Shown one piece after another: positions 1 to 5,582 of a stretch of 12,515 nucleotides of DNA. Location: assembly GCA_945878515.1 (NCBI GenBank), contig CAMCTL010000101.1, positions 1 to 12,515 of the forward strand. The letters run 5' to 3'. How positions within the stretch are numbered: the first letter of the stretch is position 1; every line of letters begins with the position of its first letter. The notes below the pieces were generated by a model. It worked only from the letters and a program-made list of their open reading frames with translations, did no database searches and was not told where the DNA came from. This stretch comes from Flavobacterium psychrophilum (GTDB taxonomy: Bacteria > Bacteroidota > Bacteroidia > Flavobacteriales > Flavobacteriaceae). The translations under genes and the position numbers were made by a program.

Positions 1-893
1 TGTACTGTTGCAATTGCCATTCCAGCATTGGCACAAACTACATTATTTTGGGCTTCGGTTCCTTGACCAGAAATGATATTCATAAACATTTCAGCCGATT
101 CTTCGATGGTTTTTCCGCCTTCAATTTCGATTTGCAATAGTTGTCGAACGCCAAAATCTTCTGGATTCAATACGCCTTCCATTTTTTTTGTAATGGTTTT
201 GGTTGGACAGGTCAAAGATACTTCATCGTAACCGTCTAATGAGTGTAAAATCGTAAAATTGAGATCAGTATTTTGATATAAATACGCGTACTTTCTAGCT
301 AATTCGAGATTGTATACGCCAACCAATTGGTTTTTTGGAAAGGATGGATTGATCATTGGTCCCAACATATTGAAGAAGGTTCTTACGCCTAACTCTTTTC
401 GGATAGGACCTACATTTTTCATTGCAGGATGGAACAACGGCGCGTGCAAAATACTAATACCAGCTTTATCGATACATTTTTCCAAGAAATCATTGTCGTT
501 ACTGAATTTTACACCCAACTTCTCCATTACATTGCTTGATCCAGAAATAGACGAAACACCATAATTGCCGTGTTTTGCTACTTTTATTCCTGCTCCTGCA
601 GCCACAAAGGAGGCTAGAGTGGATATGTTGAAAGTATCTTTTCCATCGCCACCTGTTCCGCATAAATCGATGGTGTTGTAGGCGGACAAATTCACCCGAA
701 CACACAATTCTAACAAAGCTTCTCGAAAACCCGAAAGTTCATCAATGCTAATATTTCGCATCATATAAACGGTAAGAAAAGCAGCAATTTGGCTTGGATT
801 ATAACTTCCGTTGGAAATATTGAACAATACATTTTTGGCTTCTTCTTTCGAAAGTTGTTCGTGATTGATGAGTCTGTTTAGTATGTTTTTCAT
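1..893 (-). CDS. trpD: Anthranilate phosphoribosyltransferase TrpD (C-terminus beyond window)
   Basis: Transfers the phosphoribosyl group of PRPP to anthranilate, the second step of tryptophan synthesis, in the cytoplasm. The frame opens with ATG at 893-891 and stays open to the left edge, giving 297 complete codons. The family is about 330 residues, so roughly the last 30 lie outside. The PRPP-binding loop GTGGDG is at residues 79-84, KHGN at 107-110, the RxxLGxRTxFNxLGP stretch at about 165-180, and the Mg-binding pair D223 E224 in DGYDEVSL. These positions fit archaeal and bacterial TrpD enzymes well. The last visible stretch, NVVCANAGMAIATV (284-297), is the conserved C-terminal helix region. 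It is the third gene of trpE-trpG-trpD; trpC and others would be expected further left, which cannot be seen. The spacer to trpG is unusually long (222 bases). Confidence 0.95.
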   Translation of the reverse strand, partial: MKNILNRLINHEQLSKEEAKNVLFNISNGSYNPSQIAAFLTVYMMRNISIDELSGFREALLELCVRVNLSAYNTIDLCGTGGDGKDTFNISTLASFVAAGAGIKVAKHGNYGVSSISGSSNVMEKLGVKFSNDNDFLEKCIDKAGISILHAPLFHPAMKNVGPIRKELGVRTFFNMLGPMINPSFPKNQLVGVYNLELARKYAYLYQNTDLNFTILHSLDGYDEVSLTCPTKTITKKMEGVLNPEDFGVRQLLQIEIEGGKTIEESAEMFMNIISGQGTEAQNNVVCANAGMAIATV

Positions 894-915
894 TTTTATT
901 CTATTTTGATCCCAC

Positions 916-935
916 CTTGAGGTACTGCCTCGAAG
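916..935 (-). other. Small GC-rich hairpin in the trpD 5' spacer
   Basis: The arms CTTGAGG (916-922) and CCTCGAAG (928-935) pair over seven base pairs with one bulged G and a five-base loop. They form a local GC-rich island in an otherwise AT-rich spacer, ending about 22 bases before the trpD start on the transcript. On the transcript strand it is preceded, not followed, by A/T-rich sequence, so it is not a terminator for the trp transcript. It could be an mRNA-stabilising or translational element for trpD, or part of a repeated intergenic element. Function unknown. Confidence 0.35.
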
Positions 936-1080
936 CGTTTTTGGTTTTTTTTAAATTAAAACATATTGTTAATCAGTGCTTTAAATAAAATTAATTTATT
1001 ATGTTATTTAGTTGTCATTTTTAATTTTTACGGTTTTTTTAATTTATTCTTTTGTTAATTGAAGATAAGATTTATTAAAA

Positions 1081-1120
1081 ACTACCACTGACCACTAAAC
1101 ACTGAGAACTGAACACTAAT
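1081..1120. repeat. Degenerate 7-base tandem repeat at the trpG 3' end
   Basis: ACT recurs at 1081, 1087, 1094, 1101, 1108 and 1115, so the last five are spaced exactly seven bases apart. The unit approximates ACTGAAC / ACTAAAC. The final unit runs through the trpG stop codon (1116-1118). The repeat is short and imperfect but too regular in phase to look random. It lies in the otherwise featureless, AT-rich 222-base spacer between trpG and trpD. Confidence 0.6.
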
Positions 1121-1682
1121 TTTTCAGCCAATTTTCTAAAATCTTCTTTCCGTTTGGTGTTAGTACACTTTCTGGATGAAATTGTACGCCACTAACATCA
1201 AATGTTTTGTGACGCAACGACATTACTTGTCCGTTTTCGTCGAATGAAGTGGCTTCTAAAACATCGGGCAAACTCGCATCGACCACCCAAGAATGGTAAC
1301 GTCCCACTTCGAATTCGTTTCCTAATCCTTCAAAAAGTAGCTCATCATCAACCGATGTTTTTACCATTGAGGAAACACCGTGATAGACTTTGTCCAAGTT
1401 AGAAAGCGTTCCTCCAAAAACTTCCCCGATGGCTTGTTGACCAAGGCAAACACCAAGAATGCTCTTAGTTGGCGCATATTTAGCGATTACAGCTTTCAAC
1501 AAACCTGCTTCGTCAGGAATTCCTGGTCCAGGAGAAAGTAATATTTTATCGAAACCCGAGATTTCATCAATATCAAATTCATCGTTTCTATAAACGGTAA
1601 CTTCACAATCTAAATCTTCTAAATAATGCACTAAGTTATACGTAAAGCTATCGTAATTGTCTATAACTAATATTTTTTTCAT
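1116..1682 (-). CDS. trpG: Anthranilate synthase glutamine amidotransferase subunit TrpG
   Basis: Class I glutamine amidotransferase that hydrolyses glutamine and channels ammonia to TrpE for anthranilate formation. The 188 residues are the usual length for a stand-alone TrpG without a fused TrpD. The N-terminal IDNYDSFTYNLVHYL (7-21) and LSPGPG (49-54, oxyanion-hole region) are typical. The catalytic triad is visible: C79 in GVCLGQQ, and H169 and E171 in FHPES. ATG at 1682 is the only sensible start because the conserved KKILVIDNYDSF begins at once. No Shine-Dalgarno sequence precedes it, only an A-rich stretch, as is normal in this phylum. It lies 78 bases after trpE and is surely in the same operon. 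The same protein family includes PabA, which may serve both folate and tryptophan synthesis, but the position between trpE and trpD favours TrpG. Confidence 0.95.
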   Translation of the reverse strand: MKKILVIDNYDSFTYNLVHYLEDLDCEVTVYRNDEFDIDEISGFDKILLSPGPGIPDEAGLLKAVIAKYAPTKSILGVCLGQQAIGEVFGGTLSNLDKVYHGVSSMVKTSVDDELLFEGLGNEFEVGRYHSWVVDASLPDVLEATSFDENGQVMSLRHKTFDVSGVQFHPESVLTPNGKKILENWLKN

Positions 1683-1692
1683 TTTGTTTAAA

Positions 1693-1750
1693 GTTAGATG
1701 TTAAGGGTTAAGGGTTAGGTCTATTTTCGCCTAACATTTAACGCTTAACT
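1693..1750. repeat. Heptad-repeat hairpin between trpE and trpG
   Basis: Four 7-base units of the form GTTAAGG (1693-1720) are followed, after nine bases, by three units in reverse orientation (1730-1750, CTTAACN-like). The result is an inverted repeat: arm 1700-1719 against arm 1730-1749, 17 of 20 positions complementary, loop 1720-1729. It fills almost the entire trpE-trpG spacer. In the transcript it would form a large stem-loop between the two anthranilate synthase subunit genes. No U-run follows it towards trpG, so it is not an obvious terminator. It may set mRNA stability, or be a REP-like palindrome. Confidence 0.6.
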
Positions 1751-1760
1751 TTTTTTATTT

Positions 1761-3161
1761 TTAAATTGTTTCAGCCAAATCCAACGCTTTATTCAAAGCT
1801 AATAATTTATTGTACACTTCCTGCATTTCACTTTCTTCGTTTGAATCGGCTACAATTCCAGCTCCAGCTTGAGAATGCAATTGGTGATTTTTACTCAAGA
1901 AAGTTCGAATCATAATGGCGTGATTGAAGTTGCCTTTGAAATCCATAAAACCAATGGCACCTCCGTAAAAATTGCGATTTGTTTTTTCATAATCTTCTAT
2001 CAATTGCATGGCTCTGTGTTTTGGAGCACCGCTTAGGGTTCCTGCTGGGAAAGTATCGGCAACGACTTGCATTGTGGTTGCTTTTTCGTGTAAAATTCCT
2101 GTCACTTTTGAAACCAAATGGATTACATGAGAGAAAAACTGAACTTCTCTGTATTTTTCCACCTGCACACCATGCCCGTGACGGCTTAAATCGTTTCGAG
2201 CCAAATCGACCAACATTACATGTTCACTATTTTCTTTTTTATCTTCGGATAAATTTTTGGCTAGAACGGCATCTTTTTCGTCGTCGCCAGTTCTTCTGAA
2301 TGTTCCAGCGATTGGGTGAATTTCGGCTTTGCGGTTTTTGACAATGATTTGTGCTTCTGGCGAAGAACCAAATATTTTGAAATCGCCGTAATCGAAAAAG
2401 AATAGGTAAGGGGATGGATTAATGCTTCTCAATGCTCTGTAAACATTGAATTCGTCGCCTTTGAAACCTTGGGTAAATCGTCTAGATAAAACCAATTGGA
2501 AAACATCACCACGGTAACAATGCTTTTTGGCTAAAGCCACATTATGCTTGAATTCTTCATCGGTCAAGTTGGAAAAACCTTCGCCATCTTTCGAGAATTT
2601 ATACGAAGCAATATTTCGGGATTGCAATAGTTGTTCAATTTCTGAAATGTTGTTTCTACCATCTAAACTGTGACAGAAAATATAGGCTTCATTTTTGAAA
2701 TGGTTGATAGCAATTATATTTTGGTAAACCGCATAATACACATCCGGAATGGTATTGCTGTTTTCTTTTTTGGCGATGTTTACTTTTTCGAAATAACGAA
2801 CAGCATCGTACGAAATATAACCAAACAATCCGTTGTTGATGAATTTGAACTCGTTTTTCTCAGACTGGAATTGTCCCGAAAATTCTTGAATTACTTGTGG
2901 AATATCTGTTTTGGAATCTACAGAAATTATTTCAGAGTTTCCGTCTGGAAAGGTCTTGAAAATGGTTTCATTTTCGATTTTTATAGACGCAATCGGGTTG
3001 CAACAGATATAGGAAAAACTGTTATCGTTACCGTGATAATCACTGCTTTCCAAAAGTAAACTATTTGGAAATTGATCTCTAATTTTCAGGTAAACACTTA
3101 CCGGTGTAATTGTATCTGCGAGGATTTGCTTGTAACTTGTATTTAAAATAAATGTTCTCAT
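1761..3161 (-). CDS. trpE: Anthranilate synthase component I TrpE
   Basis: Converts chorismate to anthranilate with ammonia supplied by TrpG; first committed step of the pathway. From the ATG at 3161-3159 the product is 466 residues (MRTFILNTSYK...), the usual length. An in-frame ATG at 3230 would add 23 residues, but it lies inside the attenuator terminator hairpin, so it is rejected. The LLESS stretch (about 36-40) matches the tryptophan feedback site of the family. The chorismate-binding domain is complete: GDVFQLVLSRRF, GSSPE, HPIAGTFRRTG, a VDLARND segment, TFPAGTLSGAPKHRAMQ and QAGAGIVADS. PabB and MenF-type enzymes are related, but the leader, the feedback motif and the adjacent trpG and trpD point to TrpE. 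Expression is probably set by the attenuator upstream. Confidence 0.96.
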   Translation of the reverse strand: MRTFILNTSYKQILADTITPVSVYLKIRDQFPNSLLLESSDYHGNDNSFSYICCNPIASIKIENETIFKTFPDGNSEIISVDSKTDIPQVIQEFSGQFQSEKNEFKFINNGLFGYISYDAVRYFEKVNIAKKENSNTIPDVYYAVYQNIIAINHFKNEAYIFCHSLDGRNNISEIEQLLQSRNIASYKFSKDGEGFSNLTDEEFKHNVALAKKHCYRGDVFQLVLSRRFTQGFKGDEFNVYRALRSINPSPYLFFFDYGDFKIFGSSPEAQIIVKNRKAEIHPIAGTFRRTGDDEKDAVLAKNLSEDKKENSEHVMLVDLARNDLSRHGHGVQVEKYREVQFFSHVIHLVSKVTGILHEKATTMQVVADTFPAGTLSGAPKHRAMQLIEDYEKTNRNFYGGAIGFMDFKGNFNHAIMIRTFLSKNHQLHSQAGAGIVADSNEESEMQEVYNKLLALNKALDLAETI

Positions 3162-3204
3162 TTGATTTGATTTTATTGATATACAATAAATTGCGTATTT
3201 ACAT

Positions 3205-3237
3205 AAAAAAAAGGCTTGTCGTGATGACAAGCCTTTT
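3205..3237 (-). terminator. trp attenuator terminator hairpin
   Basis: A perfect 12-bp stem: arms 3226-3237 and 3209-3220, five-base loop 3221-3225. On the minus-strand transcript it is AAAAGGCTTGTC, loop, GACAAGCCTTTT, with a run of eight U ending at 3205. It sits between the leader peptide stop codon (3269) and the trpE start (3161), so it can only terminate transcription ahead of trpE. That is the position of an attenuator. An upstream segment can compete for its 5' arm (see the antiterminator entry). Confidence 0.88.
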
Positions 3238-3287
3238 GTATTTATATTTTATACTATAGTAGCTTTGTTCACGACTGTTGACGTAAA
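3227..3287 (-). promoter_or_regulatory. Possible trp antiterminator and leader stem
   Basis: Just after the leader stop codon, ACAAAGCU (3268-3261 on the transcript) can pair with GGCUUGU of the terminator 5' arm (3233-3227). This gives seven pairs with one bulged A and one G-U pair. A second small stem, UUUACG (3287-3282) with CGUGAA (3273-3268), contains the end of the leader ORF and overlaps the first base of the antiterminator strand. A ribosome stalled on the Trp codons would cover the 5' side of that stem, freeing ACAAAGCU to block the terminator. A ribosome that reaches the stop codon would cover ACAAAGCU and let the terminator form. The pairings are seen in the sequence; the switch is inference, and the antiterminator is short. 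Confidence 0.5.
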
Positions 3288-3325
3288 TTGTTCCACCACC
3301 AAGTATTGTTTGATATCATTTTCAT
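3269..3325 (-). CDS. trpL: trp operon leader peptide (Trp-Trp-Trp)
   Basis: An 18-codon ORF, MKMISNNTWWWNNLRQQS, beginning with ATG at 3325-3323 and ending with TGA at 3271-3269. Residues 9-11 are three successive TGG codons (3301-3293). Tryptophan is the rarest amino acid, so three in a row, in a tiny ORF directly ahead of a terminator and trpE, is the classic sign of ribosome-mediated attenuation. The ATG at 3319 (third codon) is an alternative start and would leave a 16-residue peptide with the same Trp run. No Shine-Dalgarno sequence is visible. The peptide itself probably has no function beyond being translated. Confidence 0.88.
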   Translation of the reverse strand: MKMISNNTWWWNNLRQQS

Positions 3326-3329
3326 ATTG

Positions 3330-3360
3330 CAAATATATAAATCAAATTTGATTATCCAAA
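3330..3360 (-). promoter_or_regulatory. Predicted trp operon promoter (Bacteroidota type)
   Basis: On the minus strand TTTG (3360-3357), a 19-base spacer, and TATATTTG (3337-3330) match the Bacteroidota consensus TTG-N(about 19)-TAnnTTTG. Transcription would begin within a few bases of the leader ATG (3325), so the leader mRNA would have almost no 5' untranslated region. Confidence 0.6.
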
Positions 3361-3399
3361 CATTAAAAATTAAAAATATTTTTTAAGATTTTGTTGCAA

Positions 3400-3429
3400 A
3401 CAAAACCCCAACAGTTTCTTGTCAGGGTT
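3400..3429 (-). terminator. Terminator after the YceI-like gene
   Basis: The arms 3420-3429 and 3404-3413 pair over ten positions (two of them G-U) around a six-base loop. On the transcript the stem is followed by UUUUGUUU. It lies 27 bases past the stop of the YceI-like gene and before the trp promoter. It therefore separates the marR unit from the trp operon, which lies on the same strand. Confidence 0.6.
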
Positions 3430-3455
3430 CGAAATTTTTAATTGAAATATAGAAA

Positions 3456-4022
3456 TTAGAATTTTAAGGTAACTTTCAATTCAAATTCGTCAGAAATAGC
3501 TTTATCGCCAATGGTGTCGAAAAATGATTTTGAACCGTATTTAATATCATATTTTGTACGATCAACATTAAATGTTGTTGAAGCTGTATTTCCATTTACA
3601 GTCATATCGAAAGTTACTGGCTTTGTAATTCCTTTAATAGTTAAATCCGCGGTTACATTGTAAACATTAGCTGATTTGGCTCCAATTTTTTTAATAACCA
3701 AAGTAGCAGTTGGGAATTTATCTGTTCCGAAGAAATCATCTGCTTTCAAATGACCATTCAATTTTCCTTGGTATTCACCAGAAAGATCAGTAGCGGTTAA
3801 AGAAGTCATATCAACGGTAAATGTTCCTCCTACTAGCTTATTTTTTTTGAAAACTACCGCACCGTCTTTAAAATTTACTGTTCCGTTATGTTTTCCAGTT
3901 ACTTTTTTTCCTAACCATTCGATAGTACTAGTGGTTGTGTTGATGTTTTTTGTTTGTGCAGATACTGCTGTTGTAGTTAATACTACTACTAATGCTAAGG
4001 CAATTGATTTTAAATTTTTCAT
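3456..4022 (-). CDS. YceI-like secreted protein
   Basis: 188 residues. An N-terminal signal peptide (MKNLKSIALALVVVLTTTAVSA) with likely cleavage after A22 directs it to the periplasm. The rest is one YceI domain, a lipocalin-like beta-barrel that in studied members binds a polyprenyl chain. Typical features are the opening TSTIEWLGKKVTGKHNGTV, the middle LTIKGITKPVTFDMTV and the closing ISDEFELKVTLKF. Ligand and role are unknown here. Ubiquinone-8-like and other isoprenoids are bound by family members, so binding of a quinone or quinone precursor is possible. It follows the nitroreductase gene by 27 bases and is probably the last gene of the marR unit. Confidence 0.9.
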   Translation of the reverse strand: MKNLKSIALALVVVLTTTAVSAQTKNINTTTSTIEWLGKKVTGKHNGTVNFKDGAVVFKKNKLVGGTFTVDMTSLTATDLSGEYQGKLNGHLKADDFFGTDKFPTATLVIKKIGAKSANVYNVTADLTIKGITKPVTFDMTVNGNTASTTFNVDRTKYDIKYGSKSFFDTIGDKAISDEFELKVTLKF

Positions 4023-4049
4023 AATGTAAATTGTTTTTGTTGTTTATAA

Positions 4050-4682
4050 TTAAAGTGTGATAAATAATTCATTGTTTGATTTTCTTACTTTTTTCAAGTG
4101 TTGGGTAGCGTCTTCTTCGCTTCTATAACCAATTGGTGCAAGTAAAGATGCGTTCAAGCCCATTTCATTGAATCCCAAAATTTCGTTTACTTGCTCTGGA
4201 ACAAAACCTTCCATAGGTGTTACATCAATTTTAAGTTCAGCTGCGGCATTCAACAAGTTGGCCAAAGCTAAATAAGTTTGTTTGGAAGTCCAATTTTCTT
4301 TTTCTTCAGATGATTTGGCTCCAATTGCACCTTTCATAAAACCGCCATATCCTGACAAAGCGGTTTCGGGAATATTTCTTGTTTCTGAAATGTTTTTTAA
4401 ATAGCTATCAATATCATCATTGGATACCTCTTTTTGATTGGCAAAAACTATCAAATGTGAAGCATCTATAACTTGCGATTGTCCCCAAGCTGCAGGTTGA
4501 ATTTTTGCTCTCAATTCAGGATTTTCAATGATAAAAACTTTGTACGGTTGCAATCCATAAGAAGAAGAACTCAACCGAATGGCTTCTTTGAGCGTATTCA
4601 AATCTTCGGTAGAGATTTTTTTGGTGGGGTCGAATTTTTTTGTGGCGTATCTCCAGTTTTGGTCTTCTAAAAAAGTACTCAT
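4050..4682 (-). CDS. Nitroreductase family NAD(P)H oxidoreductase (NfsB-like)
   Basis: 210 residues, the usual size of FMN-dependent nitroreductases that work as homodimers and reduce nitroaromatics, quinones or enones with NAD(P)H. Like E. coli NfsB it begins with a short helix and RYATKKFDPTKKIS (11-24), the R/K-rich segment that contacts the FMN phosphate. It continues with LSSSSYGLQPYKVFII (the family's SSxNxQPW region, with YGLQPY here) and DASHLIVF. Near the C-terminus are TPMEGF and APIGYRSEEDA, also typical. The physiological substrate cannot be read from sequence. It starts 18 bases after the marR stop, so it is likely in the same transcript and under that repressor. Members of this family often belong to electrophile or quinone stress regulons, which would fit. 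Confidence 0.88.
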   Translation of the reverse strand: MSTFLEDQNWRYATKKFDPTKKISTEDLNTLKEAIRLSSSSYGLQPYKVFIIENPELRAKIQPAAWGQSQVIDASHLIVFANQKEVSNDDIDSYLKNISETRNIPETALSGYGGFMKGAIGAKSSEEKENWTSKQTYLALANLLNAAAELKIDVTPMEGFVPEQVNEILGFNEMGLNASLLAPIGYRSEEDATQHLKKVRKSNNELFITL

Positions 4683-4700
4683 ATAGTGTTTGTTAATAAT

Positions 4701-5156
4701 TTAAAGATTTCTGTATTTTTCTAATAATTGGTTTAATAATTGTAACTCCGCTTCAGTTAAATTTCTAGCAAAAGAAATTTCGTGCTCTTTTATTTTAGGT
4801 TCCAATTCGGTTAGTATATCGAGGCCTTTTTGAGTAACTAAAACATCAATTTTTCTTCTGTTTTCTGGACAAACATTTCGTGTAACAAGTTCTTTAAGTA
4901 ATAATTTATCTACTAATCGAGTTGTATTACTAGTTTTAGCCAACATTCGTTCTTGAATTGCACACATATTTGCTGGATTTCCTTTTTGGCCTCTTAAAAT
5001 CCGCAAAACATTATATTGTTCTCCAGATAAATCATAAGGTTTCAAAATTTCATTCATTTTATCTGAAACTACATTTTGTGTGTACAAAACATTCAGAATT
5101 ATTTTTTTTGAAATATCCAAAGGAACAGTACTTTTAATTTCTTCTTCAATTGTCAT
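4701..5156 (-). CDS. MarR-family transcriptional regulator
   Basis: 151 residues, the normal size of a MarR-type winged-helix repressor, which binds DNA as a dimer. The helix-turn-helix region is about 46-87 (YNVLRILRGQ... RMLAKTSNTTRLVDKL). The wing carries the family pattern RNVCPENRRKIDVLVTQKG (about 93-111). The flanking N- and C-terminal helices that form the dimer are present. It has two cysteines, C65 and C96, the latter next to the wing. Neither is at the N-terminal position used by OhrR-type peroxide sensors, so redox sensing is only a possibility. First gene of marR-nitroreductase-YceI. Two palindromes directly upstream look like its own operators, so autorepression is likely. Confidence 0.92.
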   Translation of the reverse strand: MTIEEEIKSTVPLDISKKIILNVLYTQNVVSDKMNEILKPYDLSGEQYNVLRILRGQKGNPANMCAIQERMLAKTSNTTRLVDKLLLKELVTRNVCPENRRKIDVLVTQKGLDILTELEPKIKEHEISFARNLTEAELQLLNQLLEKYRNL

Positions 5157-5171
5157 ATTTGTATGTATGTA

Positions 5172-5187
5172 ATTTGTAGGTACAAAT
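5172..5187. promoter_or_regulatory. Candidate MarR operator 1 (promoter-proximal)
   Basis: ATTTGTAGGTACAAAT is a palindrome of seven-base arms around a two-base centre, a size typical of MarR-family sites. It begins 16 bases before the marR start codon and overlaps the predicted -7 element (5183-5190). It shares both arms exactly with operator 2, and a third, single half-site ATTTGTA lies at 5157-5163. Confidence 0.7.
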
Positions 5188-5216
5188 GTAGTACTATATT
5201 TATTTGTATATACAAA
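5183..5216 (-). promoter_or_regulatory. Predicted marR promoter
   Basis: On the minus strand TTTG (5216-5213), a 22-base spacer, and TACATTTG (5190-5183) fit the Bacteroidota promoter pattern, though the spacer is at the long end. Both elements fall inside or across the two palindromic operators, so a bound repressor would exclude RNA polymerase. Confidence 0.5.
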
Positions 5217-5217
5217 T
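5202..5217. promoter_or_regulatory. Candidate MarR operator 2 (distal)
   Basis: ATTTGTATATACAAAT is a perfect 16-base palindrome with the same ATTTGTA / TACAAAT arms as operator 1. The two sites are exactly 30 bases apart, close to three turns of DNA, so dimers would bind on the same face. It covers the predicted -33 element of the marR promoter. Confidence 0.7.
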
Positions 5218-5220
5218 GTT

Positions 5221-5557
5221 AGGTTAATGTTTTGTTAAATTAATATTTACTGGCTTAATTTCAATTTTAAAACATTCTGACGGCTACTATTTTTTTTGGT
5301 TATAAATAAAAATATTTGAATTGTATTATATCGAAATAGCCCAATAATTGACCAATATTAGTTGATTATTAATAGCTTAAATTAAGAATTATTATGAATT
5401 TAAAATAAATATATACAGTTATATATGTTGAAATGTATTATTTTTTGCGATTTATATGTCGATTTATCAGTATTTTAGAATTTATCTTTACGCGAAATCG
5501 TTTTCTGCAAAATATCTTCTAATTAACAAATGTGTTCGTTTTAGTTTGGTTAAAACA
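5221..5557. other. Long AT-rich gene-free stretch between marR and rhodanese
   Basis: This spacer separates the divergent marR and rhodanese genes. I see no convincing ORF and no perfect TAnnTTTG promoter for the plus strand. A weak AT-rich inverted repeat, AATAATTGAC against GTTGATTATT, lies at 5343-5370 (eight-base loop, two G-U pairs). The rhodanese promoter presumably lies in the right half but I cannot place it. Confidence 0.5.
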
Positions 5558-5571
5558 TTGTAAGTTTACAA
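5558..5571. promoter_or_regulatory. Palindrome just upstream of the rhodanese gene
   Basis: TTGTAA-GT-TTACAA, perfect six-base arms around two bases, ends 11 bases before the rhodanese ATG. It contains TAAGTTTA, one base off the -7 consensus TAnnTTTG, but no TTG lies at the right distance upstream. It could be an operator or chance in AT-rich DNA. Confidence 0.3.
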
Positions 5572-5582
5572 AAAAAATCATT

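Noticed and set aside
310..705. ORFs within the trpD region (plus 310-564, minus 499-705)
   Set aside because: They overlap the TrpD frame, which has all family motifs at the right positions.
2670..3059. Plus-strand ORF of 129 codons opposite trpE, and similar ORFs opposite trpG, marR, nitroreductase and the lactate dehydrogenase
   Set aside because: All are antisense or out-of-frame to genes with clear motifs, have no recognisable domain, and are best explained as by-products of the real coding frame.
3162..3230. Upstream in-frame ATG at 3230 that would extend TrpE by 23 residues
   Set aside because: The start lies in the loop-proximal part of the attenuator stem and the added residues (MSSRQAFFLCKYAIY...) do not resemble TrpE; the family begins at about MRTFILNT.
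5343..5370. AT-rich inverted repeat in the same spacer as possible terminator or operator
   Set aside because: Ten pairs, two G-U, nearly all A/T, and no T-run; too weak in this base composition to claim a function.
5425..5478. Tiny ORF (17 codons) in the marR-rhodanese spacer
   Set aside because: No motif, no promoter, no regulatory codon run; expected by chance.
5532..5582. Longer rhodanese starting at 5532
   Set aside because: The extra 17 residues are outside the rhodanese domain and rich in AT-driven codons; ATG at 5583 abuts the conserved start.
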